Shown here one piece after another: positions 23,898 to 31,919 of a DNA stretch of 64,000 bases. Made by a program: the position numbers and the translations under genes. The notes under the pieces were generated by a model, which made no database searches, was not told where the DNA came from, and saw nothing but the letters and a program-made list of their open reading frames with translations. The number at the start of each line of letters is the position of its first letter. The first letter of the stretch is position 1. The stretch is taken from assembly GCF_900103845.1 (NCBI RefSeq), contig NZ_FNIJ01000011.1:124001-188000 (forward strand), written 5' to 3'. This DNA is from Pseudomonas jinjuensis. GTDB lineage: Bacteria > Pseudomonadota > Gammaproteobacteria > Pseudomonadales > Pseudomonadaceae.

Positions 23898-26087
23898 TCA
23901 GGCGGCGCTCTTGTCGCGCATGATGCGATGCAGGCCCACGACCACCTCTTCAGTGCGCGCGCAGGCGGCACGCTCCAGCACCCTGGAAATGCTCGGCGAA
24001 GCCTCGCTGCCCGTTACGCGCTGCACCGGCTGGTCGAGCCAGTCGAAGCAGCGGCGCTGGATTTCGTCGGCCAGCCAGCCGCCGTAGGAGGTGCCGACCG
24101 AACCCTGCTCGACGATCAGCACGTTGTTGGTCTTGCGGATGCTCGCCTCGATGGTTTCCCAGTCGAGACTGGCGCGGTCGAGCCAGCGCAGGTCCACCAC
24201 CTCGGCATCGATGCCGCTGTGTTCGGCGGCTTCGAGGGCATGGGCGACCATCGTCAGGTAGGTCAGTACCGTCACTTCCTTGCCGCTGCGGCGGATGGCG
24301 GCCTTGCCGAACGGGATCTGGTAGTCGAGATCCTCGACCGGGGCCATGCCCGACGAGGCATACAGGTCGACATGCTCGATCACCAGCACCGGGTCCTTGA
24401 GGGCCAGCGCGGCGTTCATCAGGCCGATGTAGTCGAACGGCGTAGAAGGCGCGACGATGCGCCAGCCGGGACTGGTAGCGAAGATGCCCGCCGGGTCCAT
24501 GGAGTGCTGCGAGCCGTAGCCGCTGCCCATGGCGACCTTGGTGCGCAGGACGAAAGGCACCTCGATGTCGCCGCCGAACATGTGCCGGGCCTTGCCGATC
24601 TGGTTGAACACCTGGTCCGCCGCCACCCACATGAAGTCGGGATACATGAACTCCACCACCGGACGGTAACGGCCGTCCATTGCCAGCCCTCCGCCGAGGC
24701 CGGCGAAGGCGTTTTCGCTGATCGGCGTGCCGAGCACGCGATCCGGGAAACGCTCCTTCAGGCCACGGGTGGCGCCGTTGGTGCCGCCTTTCAGGCGATG
24801 CACGTCCTCGCCCATGACCACCACGCCCGGGTCGGTTTCCATGCGCCGGGTCATCACGTCGGCCACCGCGTCGATGAACTTGCGCTTCTCCAGCTTGCCC
24901 TGGAAGCCGGCTTCCTCTGCGGTACGCGCGCCCTGCAACTCGGACAGATCGCCACGCACGCCGACGTTGCAGAAGTCCGGGCTTGGCCAGAGGTCGAGGC
25001 GAATCCGCCGCTTGCCCGCGCGGGCGCCGACGTCGGCTTCGGTCAGTGCTGCTGCGGCGCGCTGCATGGCCGCCTGGGCGCGTCCGCGCAGAGCAGCGAT
25101 CTGCTCGTCGTCGATCAGGCCGCGCTCCTGCATGCGCCGGCCGAGGTGATCGAGGGGGTCGCGCTCGCGCCAGGCTTGTTCCTCTTCCTTGCTGCGATAG
25201 CCGAACGCGCTGCCGGGGAAGGCGCCGTTCTGGTGGAAGAAGCGGTAGACGTCGGCCTCGATGATGGTCGGCCCCTTGCCGGCGCGCATGTGCGCCAGCG
25301 CTTGCTGCATCGCCAGGTAGACCGCCAGCGGGTCCATGCCGTCGACGCGCCAGCTGGGAATGTTGAAGGCTGCGCCGCGGGCGGAGAGGCGCGGTTCGGC
25401 GGTGGCTTCCTCGACGGTGGTCGATACCGCGTAGCGGTTGTTCTCGATAAAGAAGCACAGCGGCAGCTGCCAGGCGGCCGCCAGGTTCATGGTCTCCAGC
25501 ACCGAACCGATGTTCACTGCGCCGTCGCCGAAGTAGGTGACCGCCACGGCATCGGTGCCGGCATGCCGGTGGGCCCAGGCGGCGCCGGCAGCCAGCGGCA
25601 CGCCGCCACCGACGATGGCGTTGGTGCCGAGCACGCCGGCCTCCTGCCAGCGCAGGTGCATGGAGCCGCCACGTCCACGGCAGAAACCGTCGGCCAGACC
25701 GAGGATCTCGGCCAGCGTGCGTTGCAGCAGGTTCTCGACCTCGCTGCTCAGCGGCGCCAGGGGATCGATGCCGGCGGGATTCAGGTAACCGAGCGCCTTG
25801 GCCAGAAACTGATGGTGCCCGCGATGGGAGCCGTTGATCTGGTCGGCGGCGACCAGCGGCACGATAGAGCCGGCGGCGCCGCCTTCCTGGCCGATGCTGG
25901 AATGCGCCGGTCCATGGACCAGGCCCTCGGAGGCCAGTTCCAGCACGCATTCCTCGAAGGCGCGGATCAGGTGCATGTGCGCCAGCAGCGTGCCAAGCAC
26001 GGTCGGGTCGGCGTCCTTCCAGTCCTGTTCGGTGGCGCGCAGCTCCACCCACGCTGCCGCGGGGGACAGCGAAATATGTTCTGCCAT
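23898..26087 (-). CDS. Fused E1 alpha-beta thiamine-diphosphate dehydrogenase (2-oxoacid or acetoin type)
   Basis: A 729-residue protein joins an E1 alpha half (residues about 30-370) and an E1 beta half (about 395-729), normally two genes. The thiamine-diphosphate motif starts with GDG at 187-189 and ends at ENN 215-217. The beta half begins at KRKFIDAVADVMTRRMETDP and includes VVVMGEDVHRLKGGTNGATRG and GGLAMDGRYRPVVEFMYPDF. It decarboxylates a 2-oxoacid or cleaves an acetoin-like ketol and loads the acyl group on E2 lipoate. ATG 26087 (MAEHISLSPAAAW) is chosen; longer frames run into the SDR gene. Fusion is uncommon but known. Substrate not determinable. Confidence 0.9.
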   Translation of the reverse strand: MAEHISLSPAAAWVELRATEQDWKDADPTVLGTLLAHMHLIRAFEECVLELASEGLVHGPAHSSIGQEGGAAGSIVPLVAADQINGSHRGHHQFLAKALGYLNPAGIDPLAPLSSEVENLLQRTLAEILGLADGFCRGRGGSMHLRWQEAGVLGTNAIVGGGVPLAAGAAWAHRHAGTDAVAVTYFGDGAVNIGSVLETMNLAAAWQLPLCFFIENNRYAVSTTVEEATAEPRLSARGAAFNIPSWRVDGMDPLAVYLAMQQALAHMRAGKGPTIIEADVYRFFHQNGAFPGSAFGYRSKEEEQAWRERDPLDHLGRRMQERGLIDDEQIAALRGRAQAAMQRAAAALTEADVGARAGKRRIRLDLWPSPDFCNVGVRGDLSELQGARTAEEAGFQGKLEKRKFIDAVADVMTRRMETDPGVVVMGEDVHRLKGGTNGATRGLKERFPDRVLGTPISENAFAGLGGGLAMDGRYRPVVEFMYPDFMWVAADQVFNQIGKARHMFGGDIEVPFVLRTKVAMGSGYGSQHSMDPAGIFATSPGWRIVAPSTPFDYIGLMNAALALKDPVLVIEHVDLYASSGMAPVEDLDYQIPFGKAAIRRSGKEVTVLTYLTMVAHALEAAEHSGIDAEVVDLRWLDRASLDWETIEASIRKTNNVLIVEQGSVGTSYGGWLADEIQRRCFDWLDQPVQRVTGSEASPSISRVLERAACARTEEVVVGLHRIMRDKSAA

Positions 26088-26104
26088 GGTGTTCGTCTCT
26101 CGGG

Positions 26105-26941
26105 TCAGATGTAGCCGTAAGCCGTCCAGCCGCCATCGGCGACAAGGGTCTGGCCATTGATGAAGGCGGCAGCGTCGGCCGCGAGGAACAGGGCGACGCC
26201 AGCGATCTCTTCCGGTTGGGCAAGGCGCCCGGCCGGGGTGCGGGCGGTCAGGGCGTCGAGGTCCATGCGTCCGTCGCGCACCAACTGGTCGACCAGGGCG
26301 GTCTGCACATAGCCGGGAGCGATGGCGTTGACCCGCACGTTGGACCTGGCCCATTCGATGGCCAGCACCTTGGTCAGCATCACCACGGCGGCCTTGCTGC
26401 CGCAGTAGGCCGCGCGTTCGGGGGCGGCGCTCAGGCCGTACATCGAGGCGGTATTGAGGATCACCCCGCCTCCCTGGGCGACCATGCGGCGGCCGGCCGA
26501 TTGCGCGCAGTAGAAGACGCCGTTGAGGTTGATATCGATCGCCCGGCGCCAGTCATCCGCGCTCAGTTCGAGGGTCGGGCGGTTCATGGCGATGCCGGCA
26601 TTGTTGAGCAGCACGTCGATCCGCCCGAAGCGCTCCACGGTTTGCTGCACCGCGTCTTCCACCACCTGCGGATCGGTGATCGAGCCGGCGATGGCTTCCA
26701 GCTGGATGCCGGGGTGCGCTTCGCCCAGCTCGGTGCGAACCTGTTCCAGGGCGGCAGCATTGATGTCGAACAGCGCCAGATTTGCGCCGTTGGCGGCGAA
26801 CGCCCTGGCCATGGCGAGGCCGATGCCGCTGGCTGCGCCGGTGACGAAGACGGTCTTGCCGGCCAGTTCCGCGTACCGCTGCGTCGTCGCTTGTTCGGTG
26901 ATTTGTCGAGTCATACCGCTATCCAGCCCTTCAATTGTCAT
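26105..26941 (-). CDS. Short-chain dehydrogenase/reductase
   Basis: A 278-residue classical SDR. The cofactor motif TGAASGIGLAMARAF with downstream Asp (ALFDINAAAL) suggests NAD(H). NNAGIAMNRP and the catalytic YCGSKAAV (Tyr-X3-Lys) are intact, and the C-terminus is FINGQTLVADGGW. It would oxidise or reduce a hydroxy/keto group of the pathway substrate. It is 17 bp upstream of the fused E1. ATG 26941 is taken; ATG 26914 (ten residues shorter) is an equally possible start as neither has a strong ribosome site. Confidence 0.85.
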   Translation of the reverse strand: MTIEGLDSGMTRQITEQATTQRYAELAGKTVFVTGAASGIGLAMARAFAANGANLALFDINAAALEQVRTELGEAHPGIQLEAIAGSITDPQVVEDAVQQTVERFGRIDVLLNNAGIAMNRPTLELSADDWRRAIDINLNGVFYCAQSAGRRMVAQGGGVILNTASMYGLSAAPERAAYCGSKAAVVMLTKVLAIEWARSNVRVNAIAPGYVQTALVDQLVRDGRMDLDALTARTPAGRLAQPEEIAGVALFLAADAAAFINGQTLVADGGWTAYGYI

Positions 26942-26992
26942 TGTTCTCGGGGTATCGCGGCGCCGCGCAGGGCGAGGCCGCGTCGTTCCTGC

Positions 26993-27784
26993 TCAGGCCA
27001 GGCCGAAGAAGCGCGCCATGGCTCCGATCTGCGCATCGACCATGTGGCGGCCCAGATGCACGGAGTGGCCACGTTCGGCGGCGGCTTGCAGCAGCGGGGT
27101 CATGTCCGGGTTCATCACTACCTCGGCGACCAGCGCGCCGACTGGCAGCCGATCCAGTTCGAAGGGCAGGCCATCGCCAGGTTTCAGTCCCAGCGCAGTG
27201 GCGTTCACCGCCAGCGTGCAGTGCTCCGGTACCGGTCCGGCGATCTCGACCTGCAGTCGCGGGTGATGGGCGCGCAATTCCTGCACCAGTTGCCGCGAGC
27301 GGCTCTCGGTGCGGTTGTAGATGCCAATGGACGCCGCGCCGCTGTTGGCCAGTGCATGGGCGATGGCCTTGGCCGCGCCGCCGGCGCCGGCGATGTAGAT
27401 GTGCTGGCCGCGAATGCTGTGGTCCTGGCCGAGCAGCCCGCAGGCGAAGCCTTCGCCGTCGAGGTTGGTGCCGATCAGCGCGTCGCTCTCATGGTCGATG
27501 CGCAGGACGTTGACCGCACCGATCTGCCGAGCCGCGTCGGTAAGTTCGGTGCACAGCGGCAGCACGGATTCCTTGTAGGGAATGGTCACTACCAGACCCG
27601 CGAGATTGCACATGGCCGGCAGGCTGGCAACGAAGGCCGCGAAGTTTTCCGGGCGGACATGGAAGGGCACGAGGACGGCATTGCAGTCCAGCTCCCGCAT
27701 GTACGCATTGAAGCGTTCCGGCGTGCGCACGTGCTCGATGGGGTCGGCGACGATTCCGACGACACGGGTTTTTCCGTTGATCAT
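26993..27784 (-). CDS. AroE-like shikimate/quinate dehydrogenase family protein
   Basis: A 263-residue homologue of shikimate dehydrogenase: VVGIVADPIEHVRTPERFNA at the N-terminus, GLVVTIPYKESVLPLC (the catalytic lysine region), the NAD(P)-binding IAGAGGAAKAIAHALAN, YNRTESR, and MVDAQIGAMARFFGLA. The substrate-site serine pattern (SxS in AroE, here EHVRTPE) departs from true AroE, so it probably acts on another cyclic polyol or hydroxy-acid. Start 27784 has GAGGGAAGC upstream. It is the first gene of the seven-gene operon, directly downstream of the operators at 27851-27927. Confidence 0.82.
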   Translation of the reverse strand: MINGKTRVVGIVADPIEHVRTPERFNAYMRELDCNAVLVPFHVRPENFAAFVASLPAMCNLAGLVVTIPYKESVLPLCTELTDAARQIGAVNVLRIDHESDALIGTNLDGEGFACGLLGQDHSIRGQHIYIAGAGGAAKAIAHALANSGAASIGIYNRTESRSRQLVQELRAHHPRLQVEIAGPVPEHCTLAVNATALGLKPGDGLPFELDRLPVGALVAEVVMNPDMTPLLQAAAERGHSVHLGRHMVDAQIGAMARFFGLA

Positions 27785-27850
27785 GCTTCCCTCGTTTCCG
27801 GTCGGGCCGTGGCGGATGTATTTCGTCAGCATGTAGGACGAATATTGTTT

Positions 27851-27927
27851 ACTTGTCTGACATGTTGTCGCACATTATGGGCGGCAACAGATGTTGTCAA
27901 CATCCTTTCAATTCATGTCAGACAAGT
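27851..27927. promoter_or_regulatory. Paired TGTC-N-GACA operators in the divergent promoter region
   Basis: The 13-mer ACTTGTCTGACAT (27851-27863) recurs as its exact reverse complement ATGTCAGACAAGT at 27915-27927. Each core TGTCNGACA is itself a palindrome of the type bound by FadR-subfamily GntR repressors. Between them lies ATGTTGTC twice (27862 and 27891) and the palindrome ATGTTGTCAACAT (27891-27903). The sites sit between the divergent AroE-like and SDR genes, near a FadR-type gene at 28771, which is the likely ligand. Confidence 0.8.
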
Positions 27928-27971
27928 TGGCGTAACGAATACCGCGTACCGCCATCACCAGAGGGAAAACA

Positions 27972-28715
27972 ATGATTGCTTTCGATGGCAAAACCGTCCT
28001 GATCACTGGCGCTGCCAGCGGCATCGGCCGTGCCTGTGCGCGGATGCTGGGGCGCGCAGGCGCCAATCTGGCCTTGGCCGACATCAACGAGGCCGCGCTG
28101 GAAATGCTGCAGGCCGAGCTGGTCGCCGATGGTGTGGGCGGTGGCATCAGCTGCCATGTGCTGGATATCGGCGATGAAGAATCCTGCATCCGTACCAGCG
28201 AAGCGGTGGCCACGCACCACGGCCGTATCGATCACCTGATCCACGCCGCCGGCATCTACCCGCGCGAATGGGTACGTGACATGCAGGATGCCGACTGGCA
28301 GAAGGTCATGCGCGTCAACCTCGATGGCACCTTCTACATCTGCCGCGCGGTGATGCCGTACCTGAGCGACGACAGCTCCATCGTCAACCTGTCCTCCGTG
28401 GCCGGCCATCGCGGTAGTCCCTCGCATGCGCATTACTCGGCGTCGAAGGGTGCGGTGAGCAGCTTCAGCAAGAGCCTGGCCCTCGAGCTGGCGCCCAGGA
28501 CCCGGGTCAACCTGGTTGCGCCCGGCATCATCGAAACACCGATGACCACCGATCTGCTGCAGAGCAAGGGCAAGCTGCTGATGGACAACACGCCGATGCG
28601 TCGCTTCGGCACGGCGGAGGAGGTGGCTGGCTGCATCGTGTTCCTCTGCTCGCCGCTGGCCGGTTTCGTGACCGGCGAAACCGTGCACGTCAACGGCGGC
28701 CTGTACATGGTGTAG
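27972..28715 (+). CDS. Short-chain dehydrogenase/reductase, divergent from the E1-E2-E3 operon
   Basis: A 247-residue classical SDR: VLITGAASGIGRACARMLGR, LALADINEAA, HAAGIYPREWVRD, catalytic Ser in NLSSVAGHRG, and Tyr/Lys in HYSASKGAVSSF. It starts 45 bp after the second operator and is followed at 56 bp by the regulator gene, so both are likely transcribed from the operator-controlled promoter. Substrate unknown, presumably the same pathway as the divergent operon. Confidence 0.87.
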   Translation: MIAFDGKTVLITGAASGIGRACARMLGRAGANLALADINEAALEMLQAELVADGVGGGISCHVLDIGDEESCIRTSEAVATHHGRIDHLIHAAGIYPREWVRDMQDADWQKVMRVNLDGTFYICRAVMPYLSDDSSIVNLSSVAGHRGSPSHAHYSASKGAVSSFSKSLALELAPRTRVNLVAPGIIETPMTTDLLQSKGKLLMDNTPMRRFGTAEEVAGCIVFLCSPLAGFVTGETVHVNGGLYMV

Positions 28716-28770
28716 GAATATCGGCCACGATGTTTCTTCACCGGATACCCCATTCCCAAGGCTTGCCCAG

Positions 28771-29505
28771 ATGACCGCTGCACAGAAAACGCCGAAACCC
28801 GCAACCGAACAATCGCGCCAGTTGGTGACGGAGGCGATCGTCGAATGGCTGCACCGGCAGATCGAGAGCGAGGAGCTCAAGCCGGGCGACAAGCTGCCCA
28901 GCGAAAGCGCCCTGCAGGAGCGCTTCTCGGTCGGCCGCTCGGCCGTGCGCGAGGCGCTGTCGCAGCTCAAGTCCGAGGGACTGGTTCGGGCGGAGCAGGG
29001 AAGGGGAGTGTTCGTCAACGAACGTGGAGCGCGTCAGGTCTTTCGCCTGCAGCCGGCATCGCTGGACGACAGCGAAAGCCTGACGCACATCCTCGAACTG
29101 CTGGTGACCTTCGAATCGGCCGCCGCGCGCTATGCAGCGCTGCGCCGTACCCCGGAAGACCTCAAGCGCATCAAGCGCGCGCTGGTTGGCATGGAGTACG
29201 CGATACTCAACGACGAGCTCGGCGAGGAAGAGGATTTCGCCTTCCACCAGGCCATCGTCGAGGCTACCCGCAATCCTCATTTCGTATCGCTCAACGACTA
29301 CCTGGAACAGCACGCCCGCCGGCTGATCCGCCAGGCGCGCACGAACACCGCGCAGAACTACGCCGAGCTGATCCAGGACGTGCAGGACGAGCACAAGGCC
29401 GTCTTCGAGGCCATCGAAGCCGGTGATGCGAAGGCGGCGAGCGAGGCGGCGGAAACCCATCTGCGCAACGCGGCCAAGCGGCTGAACATGTACCTCCAGG
29501 GCTAG
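28771..29505 (+). CDS. FadR-subfamily GntR transcriptional regulator
   Basis: A 244-residue regulator with an N-terminal winged HTH (about residues 15-85: LKPGDKLPSESALQERFSVG, RSAVREALSQLKSEGLVRAE) and a C-terminal FCD ligand domain (about 100-235) with metal-binding-type histidines (DFAFHQAIVEAT, DEHKAVFEAIE). Such proteins usually repress their neighbours until a carboxylate inducer binds. TGTCNGACA operators in front of the adjacent divergent genes fit its DNA-binding specificity. It very probably controls both the E1-E2-E3 operon and itself. Confidence 0.88.
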   Translation: MTAAQKTPKPATEQSRQLVTEAIVEWLHRQIESEELKPGDKLPSESALQERFSVGRSAVREALSQLKSEGLVRAEQGRGVFVNERGARQVFRLQPASLDDSESLTHILELLVTFESAAARYAALRRTPEDLKRIKRALVGMEYAILNDELGEEEDFAFHQAIVEATRNPHFVSLNDYLEQHARRLIRQARTNTAQNYAELIQDVQDEHKAVFEAIEAGDAKAASEAAETHLRNAAKRLNMYLQG

Positions 29506-29522
29506 CTAGCCGCTGAACGGCG

Positions 29523-30449
29523 TCAGAAGATCTTCAGCAGGCGAAAGCCGACGCGAAACTGCTCTTCCGGACCGTTGCGTACCTCGATGTCCTGGCCCAC
29601 CTGTCCAAGCAACTGCACGCTCGGCGTGAGCATGTGCGCCACCGAGAACATGACTCTTTTGCTGTTCAGCCCATCGTCCAGGTCGACGCCGTCCAGTTCG
29701 TTCTCGCCGCCCGTGGTGTGGTAGTAACTGACGGCGGCGAAGTTGCCCGGCGAGAAGTTGTAGCGAAGGTGGGTTTGCGTCTCGAAGATGCGGGACTGCT
29801 TTCGCGTCATCCCGGCGAAGTCGTCGTTGTCGCCGAAGAAGTCCCACTCGGCGGTAATCTCCGCAGCGAGGTTGCCGACCAGGGACTGGGTATAGGAGGC
29901 ATGCACGATGCCTTTCCAGCGGTTTTCGCCGATGTTCATCGCTGCGTCGTCTTCGTCGTAGTTGCCCAGCGGCGCGGCAATCCAGGTTCCGAAGGACAGG
30001 TAGCGCTGATGCTCCGGGTCGTTCAGTAGCCAGAAGGCGCTGCCGAACATGGGATCGCCGACGCCTTCGGCACTGTCATTCCGGGCGCCGCTCATCCTCA
30101 GGCTGCCGAAGGGGACGATGACCTGTGGCGCGGCGAGCACCGGGCCCCACTGGACGTAGTGAACCGCGCGCAGCGCGGCGATGTCGCTGTCCAGGCCGAA
30201 CCCGGAGGCATCCTGCTTGTGGCCGTCCAGGTAGATGTCGTTGCGTTCCGCGTGGTTGTAATACAGCAAGGCCAGGTTGGTGCCCGCCGGAAAGGCGACG
30301 TAGTCCCCGGGGTCGGTGGCGATGACTCCGGCATTGGCGGCCATGCTGCCCAGGCAGAACAGGCCCGGGATCAGTCGCCGGAAGAAATCGTCTGAAGGGC
30401 GGAATCTCGCAAGGGATTCGATTCGGTTGTTTGCGCTCTTGTTATTCAT
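29523..30449 (-). CDS. Outer-membrane 'phenol MetA-pathway' family protein (COG4313/SphA-like)
   Basis: A 308-residue predicted outer-membrane beta-barrel. A signal peptide (LIPGLFCLGSMAANAG) precedes GDYVAFPAGTNLALLYYNH, the family start. Conserved WIAAPLGNYD, VGDPMFGSAFWLLNDP and alternating hydrophobic strands continue to the terminal phenylalanine (FRVGFRLLKIF), typical of barrels. Members are encoded with aromatic or lipid catabolic genes and are thought to import hydrophobic substrates. ATG 30449 was preferred over a start 8 codons upstream. It stands tail to tail with the FadR gene and may serve either adjacent pathway. Confidence 0.8.
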   Translation of the reverse strand: MNNKSANNRIESLARFRPSDDFFRRLIPGLFCLGSMAANAGVIATDPGDYVAFPAGTNLALLYYNHAERNDIYLDGHKQDASGFGLDSDIAALRAVHYVQWGPVLAAPQVIVPFGSLRMSGARNDSAEGVGDPMFGSAFWLLNDPEHQRYLSFGTWIAAPLGNYDEDDAAMNIGENRWKGIVHASYTQSLVGNLAAEITAEWDFFGDNDDFAGMTRKQSRIFETQTHLRYNFSPGNFAAVSYYHTTGGENELDGVDLDDGLNSKRVMFSVAHMLTPSVQLLGQVGQDIEVRNGPEEQFRVGFRLLKIF

Positions 30450-30516
30450 TGTCGCGACTCTTTGTCTGTGCACTGGCTATTCGCTGCCGGTTCCGGCAAA
30501 CCCGCGTGCCGCCGAA

Positions 30517-31767
30517 CTAGCGGTGAAATACCGTGGCGGTCGAGTCATAGCCTTCGTGCTGCATCAGTTCATGCAGTTGGCGACGGCGCACACCCATGTT
30601 TCCGCCATCGAAGAGGGGGAATGCCAGGGCGTCCTGCAGCATGCCGGGCAGCGGCGAAGACAGATGGTCGTAGCTGTCGATGCCGACGACGCGCATCAGG
30701 TCGGTGATGACCTGCACGGCGGTTTCCGAGCCGAATACCTTTGCCTGCAGCGACAACTCCAGCGCTTCCGGCGCCTGCTGGTCCAGCGCGAAGCAGGCCC
30801 GGTAGCTAAGGCTTCGCACCGCCTCGATGGCGGCCTTGGCATCGGCGAGGGCGTAGCCGACCGCCTGGTGGTGGATAATCGTGACCTCTCCGCCCCGGCG
30901 TTCCGTCCTGGCGAAGTGGAGGGCGGTGTCGAACGCGGCGCGCATGACACCCAGCGACATGACGCCAACCAGCGCGGCGGTGGCGGAAAAGCTGGCATCC
31001 ACCAAGTCCAGGCCGCGTCCTTCCTCGCCAACCACGTTCTCCCGCGGAACCCGCACGTCGTGGAGGCTGAAGTTGGAGGTCAGGTGGCCGCGGTGCCCCA
31101 GCGAGTCATGGAAGCGGTTGACCGCGAAACCTTGCACGGGGCCGGGCACCAGGATGACGGAGACGCCCTGTTCGGGCGCGGCATCCGGATCGGTCCGGCA
31201 CACCACGCTGAGCAGATCCGCACCCTTGCCGTCCCAGCCCGAGGCGCTGGACACCCACTGCTTGGAGCCATTGATCACCCAGTCATCGCCATCCAGCACG
31301 GCTTGGGTCCGAACCCCGCCGCCTGCAGCGGCTGAGCGATAGTTGGCGCTTCCACCGGGTTCGCTGGAAGCAAGGGCGGCCAGGGGCGCACCCGTGCATT
31401 CGAGGAAGGGGGCGATGAAGCGTCGTTGCTGTTCGGGCGTTCCGGCCAGGAACAGGGGCATCAGGCCCAGGAGGTTGGCGAACATCGTGAGGGAAACATT
31501 GACGTCTTCCGCGTAGAACTCCTCCGCGACGACGGCCATGTCGACCATCCCGCTCCCGCCACCGCCAAACGGCTGGGGAATCAGCTGCTGCAGGAAGCCT
31601 TCGCGGATCAGCTCTTCATAGAAGGGGCGGGTCGCCTGGAAGCGGCTTTCCGGGGTCGGCAGGTGGCGGATGGTTTCCGTGACCTGGCTGAGGGTTCGTC
31701 TGGCGAACTGGCGGGCGCGTTTCTGCAGCTCGACCTGCGAGGGTGTCAGCGTGAAATCGATGGCCAT
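30517..31767 (-). CDS. Acyl-CoA dehydrogenase family flavoprotein
   Basis: A 416-residue acyl-CoA dehydrogenase-like flavoenzyme: AIDFTLTPSQVELQKRARQF at the start, the middle beta domain LAALASSEPGGSANY and WVINGSKQWVSSASGWDGKG, and a C-terminal helical bundle (LQAKVFGSETAVQVITDLMR). It belongs to a less-characterised branch, and the C-terminal PLPGMLQDALAFPLFDGGNM replaces the standard arginine-rich IYGGTNEI. It may therefore act on a non-acyl-CoA substrate or have another acid-base site. ATG 31767 is chosen. An AraC regulator lies upstream on the same strand. Confidence 0.82.
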   Translation of the reverse strand: MAIDFTLTPSQVELQKRARQFARRTLSQVTETIRHLPTPESRFQATRPFYEELIREGFLQQLIPQPFGGGGSGMVDMAVVAEEFYAEDVNVSLTMFANLLGLMPLFLAGTPEQQRRFIAPFLECTGAPLAALASSEPGGSANYRSAAAGGGVRTQAVLDGDDWVINGSKQWVSSASGWDGKGADLLSVVCRTDPDAAPEQGVSVILVPGPVQGFAVNRFHDSLGHRGHLTSNFSLHDVRVPRENVVGEEGRGLDLVDASFSATAALVGVMSLGVMRAAFDTALHFARTERRGGEVTIIHHQAVGYALADAKAAIEAVRSLSYRACFALDQQAPEALELSLQAKVFGSETAVQVITDLMRVVGIDSYDHLSSPLPGMLQDALAFPLFDGGNMGVRRRQLHELMQHEGYDSTATVFHR

Positions 31768-31919
31768 GAGATGGCTCTCCAGTAGCGAGTGAATGAAAGC
31801 CACGCGCGTGACAGTCGGTCACGGCGCAGCTGTCGACTCGGATGCTATGGAAGGCCTCGGGTGGGTTCTTCGCTGTGGATGCAGCGTTTTCTTGACTGCC
31901 AGCGCACTCCGGTTGCGCG

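Noticed and set aside
23928..26114. A 728-codon plus-strand open frame opposite the fused E1 gene
   Set aside because: It is the GC-rich mirror of the E1 coding sequence; E1 has intact catalytic motifs and this frame has none.
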